A stretch of 7,105 nucleotides of DNA from Gammaproteobacteria bacterium (GTDB lineage: Bacteria; Pseudomonadota; Gammaproteobacteria; SZUA-229), in NCBI GenBank assembly GCA_015484935.1, contig WFUQ01000255.1, positions 1-7,105 on the forward strand, given 5' to 3'. Positions 1 through 6,452 of the stretch are shown one piece after another (within the stretch, counting starts at the first letter, position 1; every line of letters begins with the position of its first letter). The notes beneath the pieces are model-generated. The model did no database searches and was not told where the DNA came from. It worked only from the letters and a program-made list of their open reading frames with translations. The position numbers were made by a program, and so were the translations under genes.

Positions 1-1
1 G

Positions 2-589
2 GTGCAGCGCATACAGGATACCGACCATCTCATCGATGGTTCATTCGCCAAAACCTCACGACCTTGTCCACCGTTCTGCGTCAATCCTATCGATCTGCAT
101 GAAGGTGTGACCACAGTCGGTGAGCTCGAAGTGATCAAATTCATGGAAGGACCTTACTATCGTGGTCGTGGTGCGATCATTGATGCTCGTACCGCCAGCT
201 GGTATAAACGCGGTACGATTCCAGGTTCGGTCAATATCCCGTTCACCGTATTCGAAAAACCGGAAGGTGATTTCGAACTGACAGAAGTACTGGAATCACT
301 GGGTGCGAAACCACGTGCCGAGGTCAATGGTCTGGTGCGTTTTGTCGAAGCGCTCGGTCTGAACGATGGTGACATGAAAACAGATAAATGGGATTTCTCT
401 GAAGCGAAAGATCTGCTGCTCTGGTGCAATGGGCCATGGTGTGGCCAGTCACCACGCGCGATTCGCGGGCTGCTGAAAGTAGGCTATCCGGCTGAGAAGC
501 TGTTCTACTACCGCGGTGGCATGCAGATGTGGCAATCACTGGGTCTGACCACCATCAAGCCCAGACCGAATACTGTCGCAGCGAACTGA
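2..589 (+). CDS. Rhodanese-like domain protein, 3' part (5' end cut by window edge)
   Basis: Single rhodanese (sulfurtransferase) fold, the family that carries sulfur as a cysteine persulfide or uses the fold for binding. Residues are numbered from the GTG at position 2. Visible signs are an IIDART segment followed by PGSVNIPF (the usual 'D-R....GH-I-GA-N-P' region of rhodaneses, residues about 59-81), then a strand ending in LLLWC with the active-site loop CNGPWCGQS (Cys142, codon 425-427; second Cys147, codon 440-442), and a closing YYRGGMQMWQSLGL segment typical of the rhodanese C-terminus. A CPPFC motif (Cys22, Cys26) precedes the domain. The reading frame is open to the left edge and the GTG has no visible ribosome binding site, so the true start, and any signal peptide, probably lies outside the window. 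The gene is followed by its own hairpin and is not obviously linked to clpB. The rhodanese call is firm; substrate and cellular location are unknown. Confidence 0.85.
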   Translation: MQRIQDTDHLIDGSFAKTSRPCPPFCVNPIDLHEGVTTVGELEVIKFMEGPYYRGRGAIIDARTASWYKRGTIPGSVNIPFTVFEKPEGDFELTEVLESLGAKPRAEVNGLVRFVEALGLNDGDMKTDKWDFSEAKDLLLWCNGPWCGQSPRAIRGLLKVGYPAEKLFYYRGGMQMWQSLGLTTIKPRPNTVAAN

Positions 590-607
590 TTCGCATCCTG
601 CTATTTA

Positions 608-637
608 CAGCCGCTCGGTCGGGAGACTGAGCGGCTG
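608..637 (+). terminator. Hairpin terminator candidate after the rhodanese gene
   Basis: A 13-base-pair stem (608-620 with 625-637, one G-T wobble) closes a GGGA tetraloop, starting 18 bases after the rhodanese stop codon. Its position and strength suit a transcription terminator. It is followed by CTTCAC rather than a run of T, so intrinsic termination may be inefficient, or the hairpin may instead protect the 3' end of the mRNA. Confidence 0.6.
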
Positions 638-748
638 CTTCACAAGTAACCGATATTCACTTCCGACATCACTGTTATTCTGACAGCGATACCCCGTTCA
701 ACCCTCTCATAAATTGCCTGTTTTTTGCCGCGTATGCGAAGCGACGAG

Positions 749-774
749 CTTGATTTTTCCCGTATCGCCCACAC
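749..774 (+). promoter_or_regulatory. Candidate heat-shock (sigma-32) promoter of clpB
   Basis: CTTGATT at 749-755 matches five of seven bases of the sigma-32 -35 element CTTGAAA. After 11 bases comes GCCCACAC (767-774), which partly resembles the -10 element CCCCATNT. Transcription would begin around 780-785, giving a 5' leader of about 25 bases. clpB is a classic sigma-32 gene in gammaproteobacteria, which supports the reading. The -10 match is partial and the spacing is at the short end. A sigma-70 reading (TTGATT with CATATA at 774-779, 18-base spacer) is also possible but weaker. Confidence 0.45.
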
Positions 775-796
775 ATATAGAGCATATAAAATTTTT

Positions 797-802
797 GAGG
801 TG
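797..802 (+). promoter_or_regulatory. Ribosome binding site of clpB
   Basis: GAGGTG lies five bases before the ATG at 808. A second in-frame ATG at 814 is too far from this site to be preferred. The resulting N-terminus [11 protein letters not shown] matches the E. coli ClpB start MRLDRLTNKFQ, so 808 is the start. Confidence 0.8.
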
Positions 803-807
803 ATGAT

Positions 808-3414
808 ATGAGAATGGATAAATTAACCAGTAAATTCCAGATGGCGCTGTCTGATGCACAGTCGATGGCGGTCGGGCGTGATCACCAGTTTATCGAGCCC
901 GAACATCTGATGCACGCCCTGCTCGAACAGGACAGCAGTACTGCCAGGCATCTGCTGGCATCTATCGGTATCAATGTCGATAGTCTGGTGAGCAAGCTCG
1001 ATCAGGCACTGTCGCGTTTTGCGCAGGTGCAGGGTAATCAGGGTGATGTGCAGGTCTCCAACGACCTGAGTCGGTTACTCAATGTGACCGATAAACTCGC
1101 ACAGAAACGTAAAGACCAATACATCTCCAGTGAACTGTTTGTGCTGTCAGCGACACAGGACAAGTCACGTCTGGGTGAACTGTTGAAATCAGTCGGTGTC
1201 GACGCGAAGAAACTGGAGCAGGCTATCGATGAATTACGCGATGGACAGAGCGTCGATGACCCCAATGCAGAAGAACAGCGACAGGCACTGGAGAAATATA
1301 CTATCGACCTGACCGAACGTGCTCAGCAGGGCAAGCTCGATCCGGTGATCGGTCGAGATGAAGAAATCCGCCGTACCGTACAGGTATTGCAGCGTCGCAC
1401 CAAAAATAACCCTGTGCTGATCGGTGAACCGGGAGTCGGTAAAACGGCTATCGTCGAAGGTCTGGCGCAACGTATCATCAATGGTGAAGTGCCGGAAGGT
1501 CTGAAGAACAAACGCCTGCTGTCGCTCGATATGGGCGCACTGATCGCCGGCGCAAAATTCCGTGGCGAATTCGAAGAGCGTCTGAAAGCCGTGCTCAATG
1601 ATCTTTCACGACAGGAAGGACAGGTCATCCTGTTCATCGATGAACTGCATACCATGGTCGGTGCCGGTAAAGCCGAAGGCGCGATGGATGCAGGTAACAT
1701 GCTGAAACCTGCGCTTGCACGTGGTGAATTGCATTGCGTCGGCGCGACCACGCTGGACGAATATCGTCAGTACATCGAAAAAGATGCTGCGCTTGAACGT
1801 CGTTTCCAGAAAGTGCAGGTAGATGAGCCGACGGTCGAAGATACGGTAGCCATCTTGCGCGGACTGAAAGAGCGTTATGAAGTGCATCACGGTGTCGATA
1901 TCACCGACCCGGCTATCGTCGCTGCGGCAACGTTGTCACATCGGTATATCAGTGACCGGCAGTTACCCGATAAAGCGATCGATCTGGTCGATGAAGCCGC
2001 CAGTAGAATCCGCATGGAGATAGATTCCAAACCGGAAGTGATGGACCGGCTCGACCGTCGCATCATCCAGTTGAAGATCGAACGTGAGGCGTTACGTAAA
2101 GACGAAGACAAAGCGACCAGGCAACGACTGTCTGCTCTGGAAGAAGAATTGTCACAACTGGAAAAAGAATATTCGGATTACGAAGAACAGTGGAAAGCAG
2201 AAAAACTTGCCGTACAGGGCTCCAGTAATGTGAAGGAGGAACTGGAACGGGTGCGACTCGAACTGGAGACAGCACGCCGTGCCGGTGATCTGGCTCGTAT
2301 GTCTGAATTGCAGTACGGTCGTATCCCTGAACTGGAGCAGCAGATCGCACAGATCACACAGGCCGAGCAGTCCTCCGAAACAGAGAATCATCTGCTGCGC
2401 AACAAGGTGACTGATGAAGAGATCGCCGAGATCGTATCTCGCTGGACGGGCATCCCTGTCAGCAAGATGATGCAGGGTGAACAGGAGAAACTGTTGCAGA
2501 TGGAGCAAGAGATCGGTGCCAGTGTGGTCGGTCAGGATGAGGCCGTGATGGCTGTCGCCAATGCGATCCGTCGTTCGCGTGCGGGTCTGTCCGACCCCGG
2601 CAAACCGAACGGTTCATTCATGTTCTTCGGTCCGACCGGTGTCGGTAAGACGGAACTCAGTAAAGCACTGGCGAAGTTCATGTTCGATACCGAAGATGCC
2701 ATGGTGCGTCTGGATATGTCTGAATACATGGAGAAACATTCCGTGGCTCGTCTGATCGGTGCACCTCCGGGTTATGTCGGTTATGACGAAGGCGGTTTTC
2801 TGACCGAGGCAGTCAGACGTAAACCATACTCTGTCATCCTGCTCGATGAGATCGAGAAAGCACATCCTGATGTGTTCAATGTGTTGTTGCAGGTGCTGGA
2901 TGATGGTAGGTTGACCGACAGTCAGGGACGTACCGTCGATTTCAGGAACACAGTCATCATCATGACATCGAACCTCGGCTCGCAACAGATCCAGGCGATG
3001 GCAGATAAAGAGGATTACGAAGCCGTGAAGAACATGGTGATGGATATCGTTGGTCAGCATTTCAGACCGGAGTTCATCAATCGTGTCGATGAGACCGTGG
3101 TGTTCCATCCTTTAGAGAAGGAGCAGATACGCCAGATCGCATCTATCCAGATACAACACCTGAAACAGCGTGTCGCTGAACAGGATATGGTGCTCGATGT
3201 CAGTGAAGCAGCACTGGATAAAGTCGGTGATGCCGGATTTGATCCTGTCTATGGTGCGCGACCATTGAAACGTGCTATCCAGCAGTATCTGGAAAATCCA
3301 TTGGCACAGAAACTGCTCAATGGCGAGTTCATGGCGGGTGACACCATCCATATCGATGTGCGTGATGATGAGCTGGTGTTCAGCAAGTTACAGTCGGTCA
3401 AACAGGCTGTGTAA
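808..3414 (+). CDS. clpB: ClpB, ATP-dependent protein disaggregase (Hsp100)
   Basis: Hexameric cytosolic AAA+ chaperone that pulls polypeptides out of aggregates together with DnaK/DnaJ/GrpE. At 868 residues it is close to the 857 of E. coli. Order of parts: Clp N-domain (1 to about 145); first ATPase domain with Walker A GEPGVGKT 206-213, Walker B ILFIDE 274-279, arginine pair R331/R332 and pore-loop aromatic F251 (Tyr in E. coli); coiled-coil M-domain (about 410-525) carrying the conserved [11 protein letters not shown]; second ATPase domain with Walker A GPTGVGKT 608-615, Walker B VILLDE 676-681, pore tyrosine Y656 in GYVGY, and sensor-2 R818 in GARPLKR. All catalytic residues are present. 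Relative to E. coli, three residues are inserted at the end of the M-domain ([13 protein letters not shown] region), and the C-terminus is longer, ending KLQSVKQAV. Val149, the internal GTG start of short ClpB in E. coli, is GTC here. The gene is monocistronic, with a heat-shock-like promoter candidate and a strong terminator. Confidence 0.99.
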   Translation: MRMDKLTSKFQMALSDAQSMAVGRDHQFIEPEHLMHALLEQDSSTARHLLASIGINVDSLVSKLDQALSRFAQVQGNQGDVQVSNDLSRLLNVTDKLAQKRKDQYISSELFVLSATQDKSRLGELLKSVGVDAKKLEQAIDELRDGQSVDDPNAEEQRQALEKYTIDLTERAQQGKLDPVIGRDEEIRRTVQVLQRRTKNNPVLIGEPGVGKTAIVEGLAQRIINGEVPEGLKNKRLLSLDMGALIAGAKFRGEFEERLKAVLNDLSRQEGQVILFIDELHTMVGAGKAEGAMDAGNMLKPALARGELHCVGATTLDEYRQYIEKDAALERRFQKVQVDEPTVEDTVAILRGLKERYEVHHGVDITDPAIVAAATLSHRYISDRQLPDKAIDLVDEAASRIRMEIDSKPEVMDRLDRRIIQLKIEREALRKDEDKATRQRLSALEEELSQLEKEYSDYEEQWKAEKLAVQGSSNVKEELERVRLELETARRAGDLARMSELQYGRIPELEQQIAQITQAEQSSETENHLLRNKVTDEEIAEIVSRWTGIPVSKMMQGEQEKLLQMEQEIGASVVGQDEAVMAVANAIRRSRAGLSDPGKPNGSFMFFGPTGVGKTELSKALAKFMFDTEDAMVRLDMSEYMEKHSVARLIGAPPGYVGYDEGGFLTEAVRRKPYSVILLDEIEKAHPDVFNVLLQVLDDGRLTDSQGRTVDFRNTVIIMTSNLGSQQIQAMADKEDYEAVKNMVMDIVGQHFRPEFINRVDETVVFHPLEKEQIRQIASIQIQHLKQRVAEQDMVLDVSEAALDKVGDAGFDPVYGARPLKRAIQQYLENPLAQKLLNGEFMAGDTIHIDVRDDELVFSKLQSVKQAV

Positions 3415-3436
3415 CGGCCAGGGCTGGAAAGGCAAT

Positions 3437-3466
3437 AAAAAGGCGGACATAGTGTCCGCCTTTTTT
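3437..3466. terminator. Bidirectional intrinsic terminator between clpB and ompW
   Basis: The stem GGCGGACA / TGTCCGCC (3442-3449 with 3453-3460) has a three-base loop and is flanked by AAAAA on the left and TTTTTT on the right. It therefore ends in a T-tract read from either strand. It begins 23 bases after the clpB stop and lies 24 bases past the ompW stop on the other strand, so it can insulate the two convergent genes from each other. Confidence 0.93.
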
Positions 3467-3489
3467 ATGGGTGAGGTTTATGGTTGAGA

Positions 3490-4161
3490 TCAGAAACGTT
3501 TGCCGATACCGATGCCCAGCACTACCGGGTCTATCTGTACATCGACAGTCGATATCGTACCACCGGTATTCATGGTGGCAGTGGTATCGATATCGATCTG
3601 TTTTATATCGATATTCGCAAACCATTCCTTATTGATGTCGATATCGACGCCGGCCTGGAATACCAGTCCGGTAGAGGAATCGAGATCGATGCTGGTCGGT
3701 CCACCCAAGGTGCCATCGAGTGCAGGTGTAGAACGTGTTTTAAAGAAGGCAGTGTAGTTAAGGCCTACTCCGACATAGGGGCGGACATTGGACTCGGGTG
3801 TGAAATGATACTGCGCGATCAGGGCTGGCGGTAGTACCTGTGCTTCAAGAAGTTTTACCGCCGGTAATGTACCTGCCCCGTATACATCGTGCCTGGATGA
3901 TATATCCAGTAACAGTTCGACACCGAAATGGTTGCTTACCATATAGGTGATATCGATATCCAGCGTCTGGTTATCCTTGACAGTGACACCTGAGCCTGCG
4001 ACGGGTGTGCCACCGGCGATGACTTCGCCGCTGCTGGAATCCGGATTGACATTAATCAGCCTGGCACGTACCAGCCAGTCGCCTTCCTGTGTTGCAAAAG
4101 CTGAACTGCTGGCAAGTAGCGCGGCAGATAAAAGTATATTATTAGACAATGTCTTTTTCAT
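3490..4161 (-). CDS. ompW: OmpW-family outer membrane protein
   Basis: Small eight-stranded beta-barrel of the outer membrane; the family has a narrow hydrophobic channel and is linked to stress and oxygen responses. The 223 residues start with a clear Sec signal peptide (MKK, hydrophobic LLSAALLASSSAFA, cleavage predicted after Ala23), giving a mature protein of about 200 residues. E. coli OmpW is 212 residues as precursor. Family marks in order are the mature N-terminus GDWLVRARLINVNP, the TYMVSNHFGVELLL strand pair, LPPALIAQYHF, RPYVGVGLNYTAFF, the IDIDTTA segment, and the terminal strand GIGIGKRF ending in Phe, the outer-membrane assembly signal. The ATG at 4161 is supported by GAGG six bases upstream (4168-4171). 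The gene converges on clpB and shares its terminator. Upstream lie two FNR-type dyads. The C-terminal half is rich in alternating Asp-Ile pairs. Family assignment is secure; the transported compound is unknown. Confidence 0.95.
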   Translation of the reverse strand: MKKTLSNNILLSAALLASSSAFATQEGDWLVRARLINVNPDSSSGEVIAGGTPVAGSGVTVKDNQTLDIDITYMVSNHFGVELLLDISSRHDVYGAGTLPAVKLLEAQVLPPALIAQYHFTPESNVRPYVGVGLNYTAFFKTRSTPALDGTLGGPTSIDLDSSTGLVFQAGVDIDINKEWFANIDIKQIDIDTTATMNTGGTISTVDVQIDPVVLGIGIGKRF

Positions 4162-4167
4162 CAGTAA

Positions 4168-4171
4168 CCTC
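4168..4171 (-). promoter_or_regulatory. Ribosome binding site of ompW
   Basis: Read on the minus strand, GAGG stands six bases before the ATG. The start it sets is followed directly by a well-formed signal peptide, which supports the choice. Confidence 0.75.
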
Positions 4172-4208
4172 GAACAAGTAACAAAAGTGGTGTTTAAAAG
4201 ATGCGATG

Positions 4209-4214
4209 AGGTTA
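4209..4214 (-). promoter_or_regulatory. Candidate -10 element of ompW in class II FNR register
   Basis: On the minus strand this reads TAACCT, which keeps the T, A and final T that matter most in TATAAT. If transcription starts at the A opposite position 4202, the near FNR-type dyad is centred at -41.5, the standard class II activator position in which the regulator replaces the -35 element. The hexamer itself is weak, as expected for an activator-dependent promoter. The leader would be about 40 bases. TTTTAA (4194-4199) is an alternative -10 but fits no standard activator spacing. Confidence 0.4.
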
Positions 4215-4236
4215 GTGGTTAACAGTTGTGTGGAAT

Positions 4237-4250
4237 ATGATGTAAATCAA
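4237..4250 (-). promoter_or_regulatory. FNR/ANR-type dyad, proximal site upstream of ompW
   Basis: The minus strand reads TTGAT-TTAC-ATCAT, nine of ten bases of the FNR consensus TTGAT-N4-ATCAA. It lies 76-89 bases upstream of the ompW start codon, and its centre (4243.5) is in the class II position relative to the TAACCT candidate. FNR-family proteins activate or repress in response to low oxygen. The half-sites are of the FNR type (TTGAT) rather than the CRP type (TGTGA). Confidence 0.65.
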
Positions 4251-4296
4251 AAACAGAACGCCGATCGAGGGGATGCGGTCGCACTAAATCATGTCC

Positions 4297-4310
4297 ATGA
4301 TATGCATCAA
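4297..4310 (-). promoter_or_regulatory. FNR/ANR-type dyad, distal site upstream of ompW
   Basis: The minus strand reads TTGAT-GCAT-ATCAT, with the same half-sites as the proximal dyad and again nine of ten consensus bases. It lies exactly 60 bases further upstream, near -101.5 on the predicted start. A second site at this range could assist activation or dampen it, as the upstream FNR site does at the E. coli yfiD promoter. Its left half overlaps a further palindrome at 4288-4301. Confidence 0.55.
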
Positions 4311-4371
4311 TTTTATCTTCAGAAGTGTTTTCTATTTGGAGGTAGACAGGGCGCAGCAAGTATATCTACAA

Positions 4372-4386
4372 CAGTCAGGCTGACTG
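4372..4386 (-). repeat. Short palindrome after the GGDEF-EAL gene, possible weak terminator
   Basis: CAGTCAG-G-CTGACTG is a perfect 7-base inverted repeat beginning 14 bases past the stop codon of the minus-strand GGDEF-EAL gene. As RNA it can form a small hairpin of about five pairs with a five-base loop. On the minus strand it is followed by TTGTAG, not a T-run, so termination would be weak. It could equally be a protein-binding dyad upstream of ompW. Confidence 0.35.
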
Positions 4387-4400
4387 ATTTGTCGAATGTT

Positions 4401-6377
4401 TTATATGCGGCTGATATTGCTGTTCAGCCAGTCAGTTTTTATCTCATCGAGAGGGCAGGGCTTGCTGATGTAATAACCTTGCGCATAATCGATGCCGATC
4501 ATCCTGATATGGTCGAATGCTTCGCCTGTCTCGATGTACTCGGCGATGGTCTTGATATCCATGATGCGGCCTATCTCGTTGATGGCGGCGACCATGGCGC
4601 GACTGATCTTGTCGTTGCCGATATTCTGTACGATGCTGCCATCGATCTTCAGATAATCGACCGGCAGGTTCTTCAGATAGGTGAGTGACGACATACCACT
4701 GCCGAAATCATCCAGTGCAAACATACATCGGTATTCTTTCAGGTCATTGATTATCTCGATCGCCTGATGGATGTTTTTTATGGCAGCGGTTTCGGTGATC
4801 TCGAAACAGATCGCGTTAGCTGGAATCGGGTATTCATCCAGCAGTTTGCGGATGTGCAGACAGAACTGTTTATCGGTGATCGAATTGGCTGACAGGTTGA
4901 TGAAGAACCTGAGGTTGCAGTCACTCTCGTCACGATACATGCGGGACAGGTGTTTTATCGCGTTGCTGGTCACCCAGATATCGACTTCGCGCATCAGGTT
5001 GAAACGTTCGGCAGCAGGCAGGTACTGACCGGGTGAAACGATATTGCCATCATTGTCCTTGATGCGTAACAGGATCTCGAACATGGAGATGGCTTCGGTA
5101 CCACTTACCGGTGCGATAGGTTGAGCAAACAACAGGAAGCGGTTGGCTTCGATAGTGTTACTGATATCAGCAACCCAGTTCAATTCCTGATGCATCTGCT
5201 GGACGTGCTGTCCTTCCAGCTCGTGTACGTGTACCTGGTTGCGCCCCATGTCTTTTGCAGCATAGCAGGCCATGTCGGCTTCTGACATCAGCTTGGCGAT
5301 GTTGTCGGTCTCTACATTGATCGGTATCAGGCCGATGCTGACACCTACATGGTAGCTCCTGCCTTCCCAGATGAACTCATGCTTCTTGACCAGTGTGACG
5401 ATGCCTTCACATATCTCCAGCGCGTTTTTGAGCGAGCAGTTCTCCAGTAACAGACCGAATTCATCGCCGCCCAGACGACCGAGTGTGTCACGGTCACGTA
5501 CATGATTGAGGATGACTTTGGTGATCTGTTTCAGTAGCTCGTCACCGGCTTTGTGACCACAGGTATCGTTGACGATCTTGAACTGGTCGAGGTCGAGGTA
5601 ACACAGTGCGTGATTGAGCCTGTGTTCATGTGCAAACGACAAGGCTTTCTTCAGGCGTTTCTCGAACTCACTGCGGTTGACCAGCTTGGTCAGCGCATCA
5701 TGGCTCGCCTGAAAACGGATAGCAGAATTCTTTTTACTGGTCTCGCGGATGACCAGCAAGGAGATCAGCACGCCGACAAAAAACGCGATGGCTGCGATGA
5801 TGATGATCAACGACTGTGTCTGTCGGTGGTAATCGACACTGTCCTGCAATGCCAGTTGCGCATTGCGGTTCTGTATCTCGATGAGACTGTTCAGTGCTTC
5901 CAGCACTTCTTCACGTTTCTGGTTGGCGATGGCAAAAAAACGTCTGGCCTGATCGAGGTCGGCTTTGGTGAGCAAGGCATCGGTCGCCTGATTGTTGGCG
6001 GCTCGAGCATCAGCGGTGATCGAGCGGATATTGCTGATCAGTTTGTATTCGCGGCTACTGAGCGTGTAATCGAGGAAGCGGTCGAAGGCTTTGCGATATC
6101 TCAAGCCGTAGTTGGACATCTGTAACCGTTCTGCTTCACGTTCGAAGATATCGTCCGAGATGTACATATTGGTGAGTGAGACACCGCGCAGTCGGGCAGA
6201 ATCACGCATCATGTTGGCAGCGGTCGATTTTGCATTGGTCTCATCGACCAGTACAGACATCTTCTCGATGGTGTTATTCATCTGCGAGAGGGAGATGTAG
6301 GCGAGCACACTCATCAGTACTAGCAGGCTGCTGAAACCGAGTGTAATCAGTACTTTGATCGGGTCGTGGCTGGGCAT
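4401..6377 (-). CDS. Membrane-bound GGDEF-EAL protein (diguanylate cyclase/phosphodiesterase)
   Basis: Inner-membrane sensor that makes and/or breaks cyclic di-GMP, 658 residues from the ATG at 6377. The start is supported by GAAGGA just upstream; the frame stays open to a TTG at 6413 that has no such support. Parts: TM1 about 7-29; a helical periplasmic sensor 30-189 with an R-x-R-G-V-S-L-T-N-M-Y and DDIFERE segment seen in four-helix-bundle-type sensors of this class; TM2 190-211; GGDEF domain about 220-385 with HDALTKLVNR, D262/D264, intact GGDEF 303-307 and RxxD inhibitory site R294-D297; EAL domain about 400-650. The EAL signature reads EIL (E434-L436), with R438, N494, E526/E529, D556/D557 in DDFGSG, K577, E613 and Q633 all present. 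Both domains therefore look catalytically competent; which activity dominates cannot be told. The signal sensed is unknown. It lies 75 bases after a dehydrogenase gene on the same strand. Confidence 0.95.
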   Translation of the reverse strand: MPSHDPIKVLITLGFSSLLVLMSVLAYISLSQMNNTIEKMSVLVDETNAKSTAANMMRDSARLRGVSLTNMYISDDIFEREAERLQMSNYGLRYRKAFDRFLDYTLSSREYKLISNIRSITADARAANNQATDALLTKADLDQARRFFAIANQKREEVLEALNSLIEIQNRNAQLALQDSVDYHRQTQSLIIIIAAIAFFVGVLISLLVIRETSKKNSAIRFQASHDALTKLVNRSEFEKRLKKALSFAHEHRLNHALCYLDLDQFKIVNDTCGHKAGDELLKQITKVILNHVRDRDTLGRLGGDEFGLLLENCSLKNALEICEGIVTLVKKHEFIWEGRSYHVGVSIGLIPINVETDNIAKLMSEADMACYAAKDMGRNQVHVHELEGQHVQQMHQELNWVADISNTIEANRFLLFAQPIAPVSGTEAISMFEILLRIKDNDGNIVSPGQYLPAAERFNLMREVDIWVTSNAIKHLSRMYRDESDCNLRFFINLSANSITDKQFCLHIRKLLDEYPIPANAICFEITETAAIKNIHQAIEIINDLKEYRCMFALDDFGSGMSSLTYLKNLPVDYLKIDGSIVQNIGNDKISRAMVAAINEIGRIMDIKTIAEYIETGEAFDHIRMIGIDYAQGYYISKPCPLDEIKTDWLNSNISRI

Positions 6378-6452
6378 TATTCCTTCATGCAAAAAAATGC
6401 AGTTGTCTTCCAAGCATAGGCAAGAACGGTTATTTATTCTGTTTTTATCGGC

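Noticed and set aside
641..748. Possible small gene or RNA between the rhodanese terminator and the clpB promoter
   Set aside because: No open frame with a ribosome binding site and no stable long hairpin is visible. The stretch looks like plain intergenic DNA.
738..752. AAGC-GACGA-GCTT hairpin ahead of clpB, considered as a CIRCE-like operator
   Set aside because: CIRCE has nine-base arms with a nine-base spacer. This has four-base arms and does not match its sequence.
2614..3108. 164-codon open frame antisense to clpB
   Set aside because: It lies over the second ATPase domain, where the plus strand encodes intact Walker motifs. The many His, Asp and Cys residues fit a frame shadow.
4206..4688. 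160-codon open frame on the plus strand
   Set aside because: Over half of it is antisense to the EAL domain and the rest crosses the FNR-type sites upstream of ompW. It has no ribosome binding site and no recognisable domain.
5553..6125. 190-codon open frame on the plus strand
   Set aside because: It lies wholly inside the GGDEF-EAL gene in antisense, lacks recognisable motifs, and the minus-strand product has complete conserved domains.
6388..6401. TGCA-A6-TGCA inverted repeat next to the GGDEF-EAL ribosome binding site, considered as a translational switch or terminator
   Set aside because: Only four base pairs with a six-base loop, too weak to claim a structure without conservation.
6378..6413. 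TTG start at 6413 for the GGDEF-EAL gene, adding 12 residues
   Set aside because: No ribosome binding site precedes the TTG, while GAAGGA precedes the ATG at 6377. The extra residues would place a Cys- and His-containing stretch before the first membrane helix.
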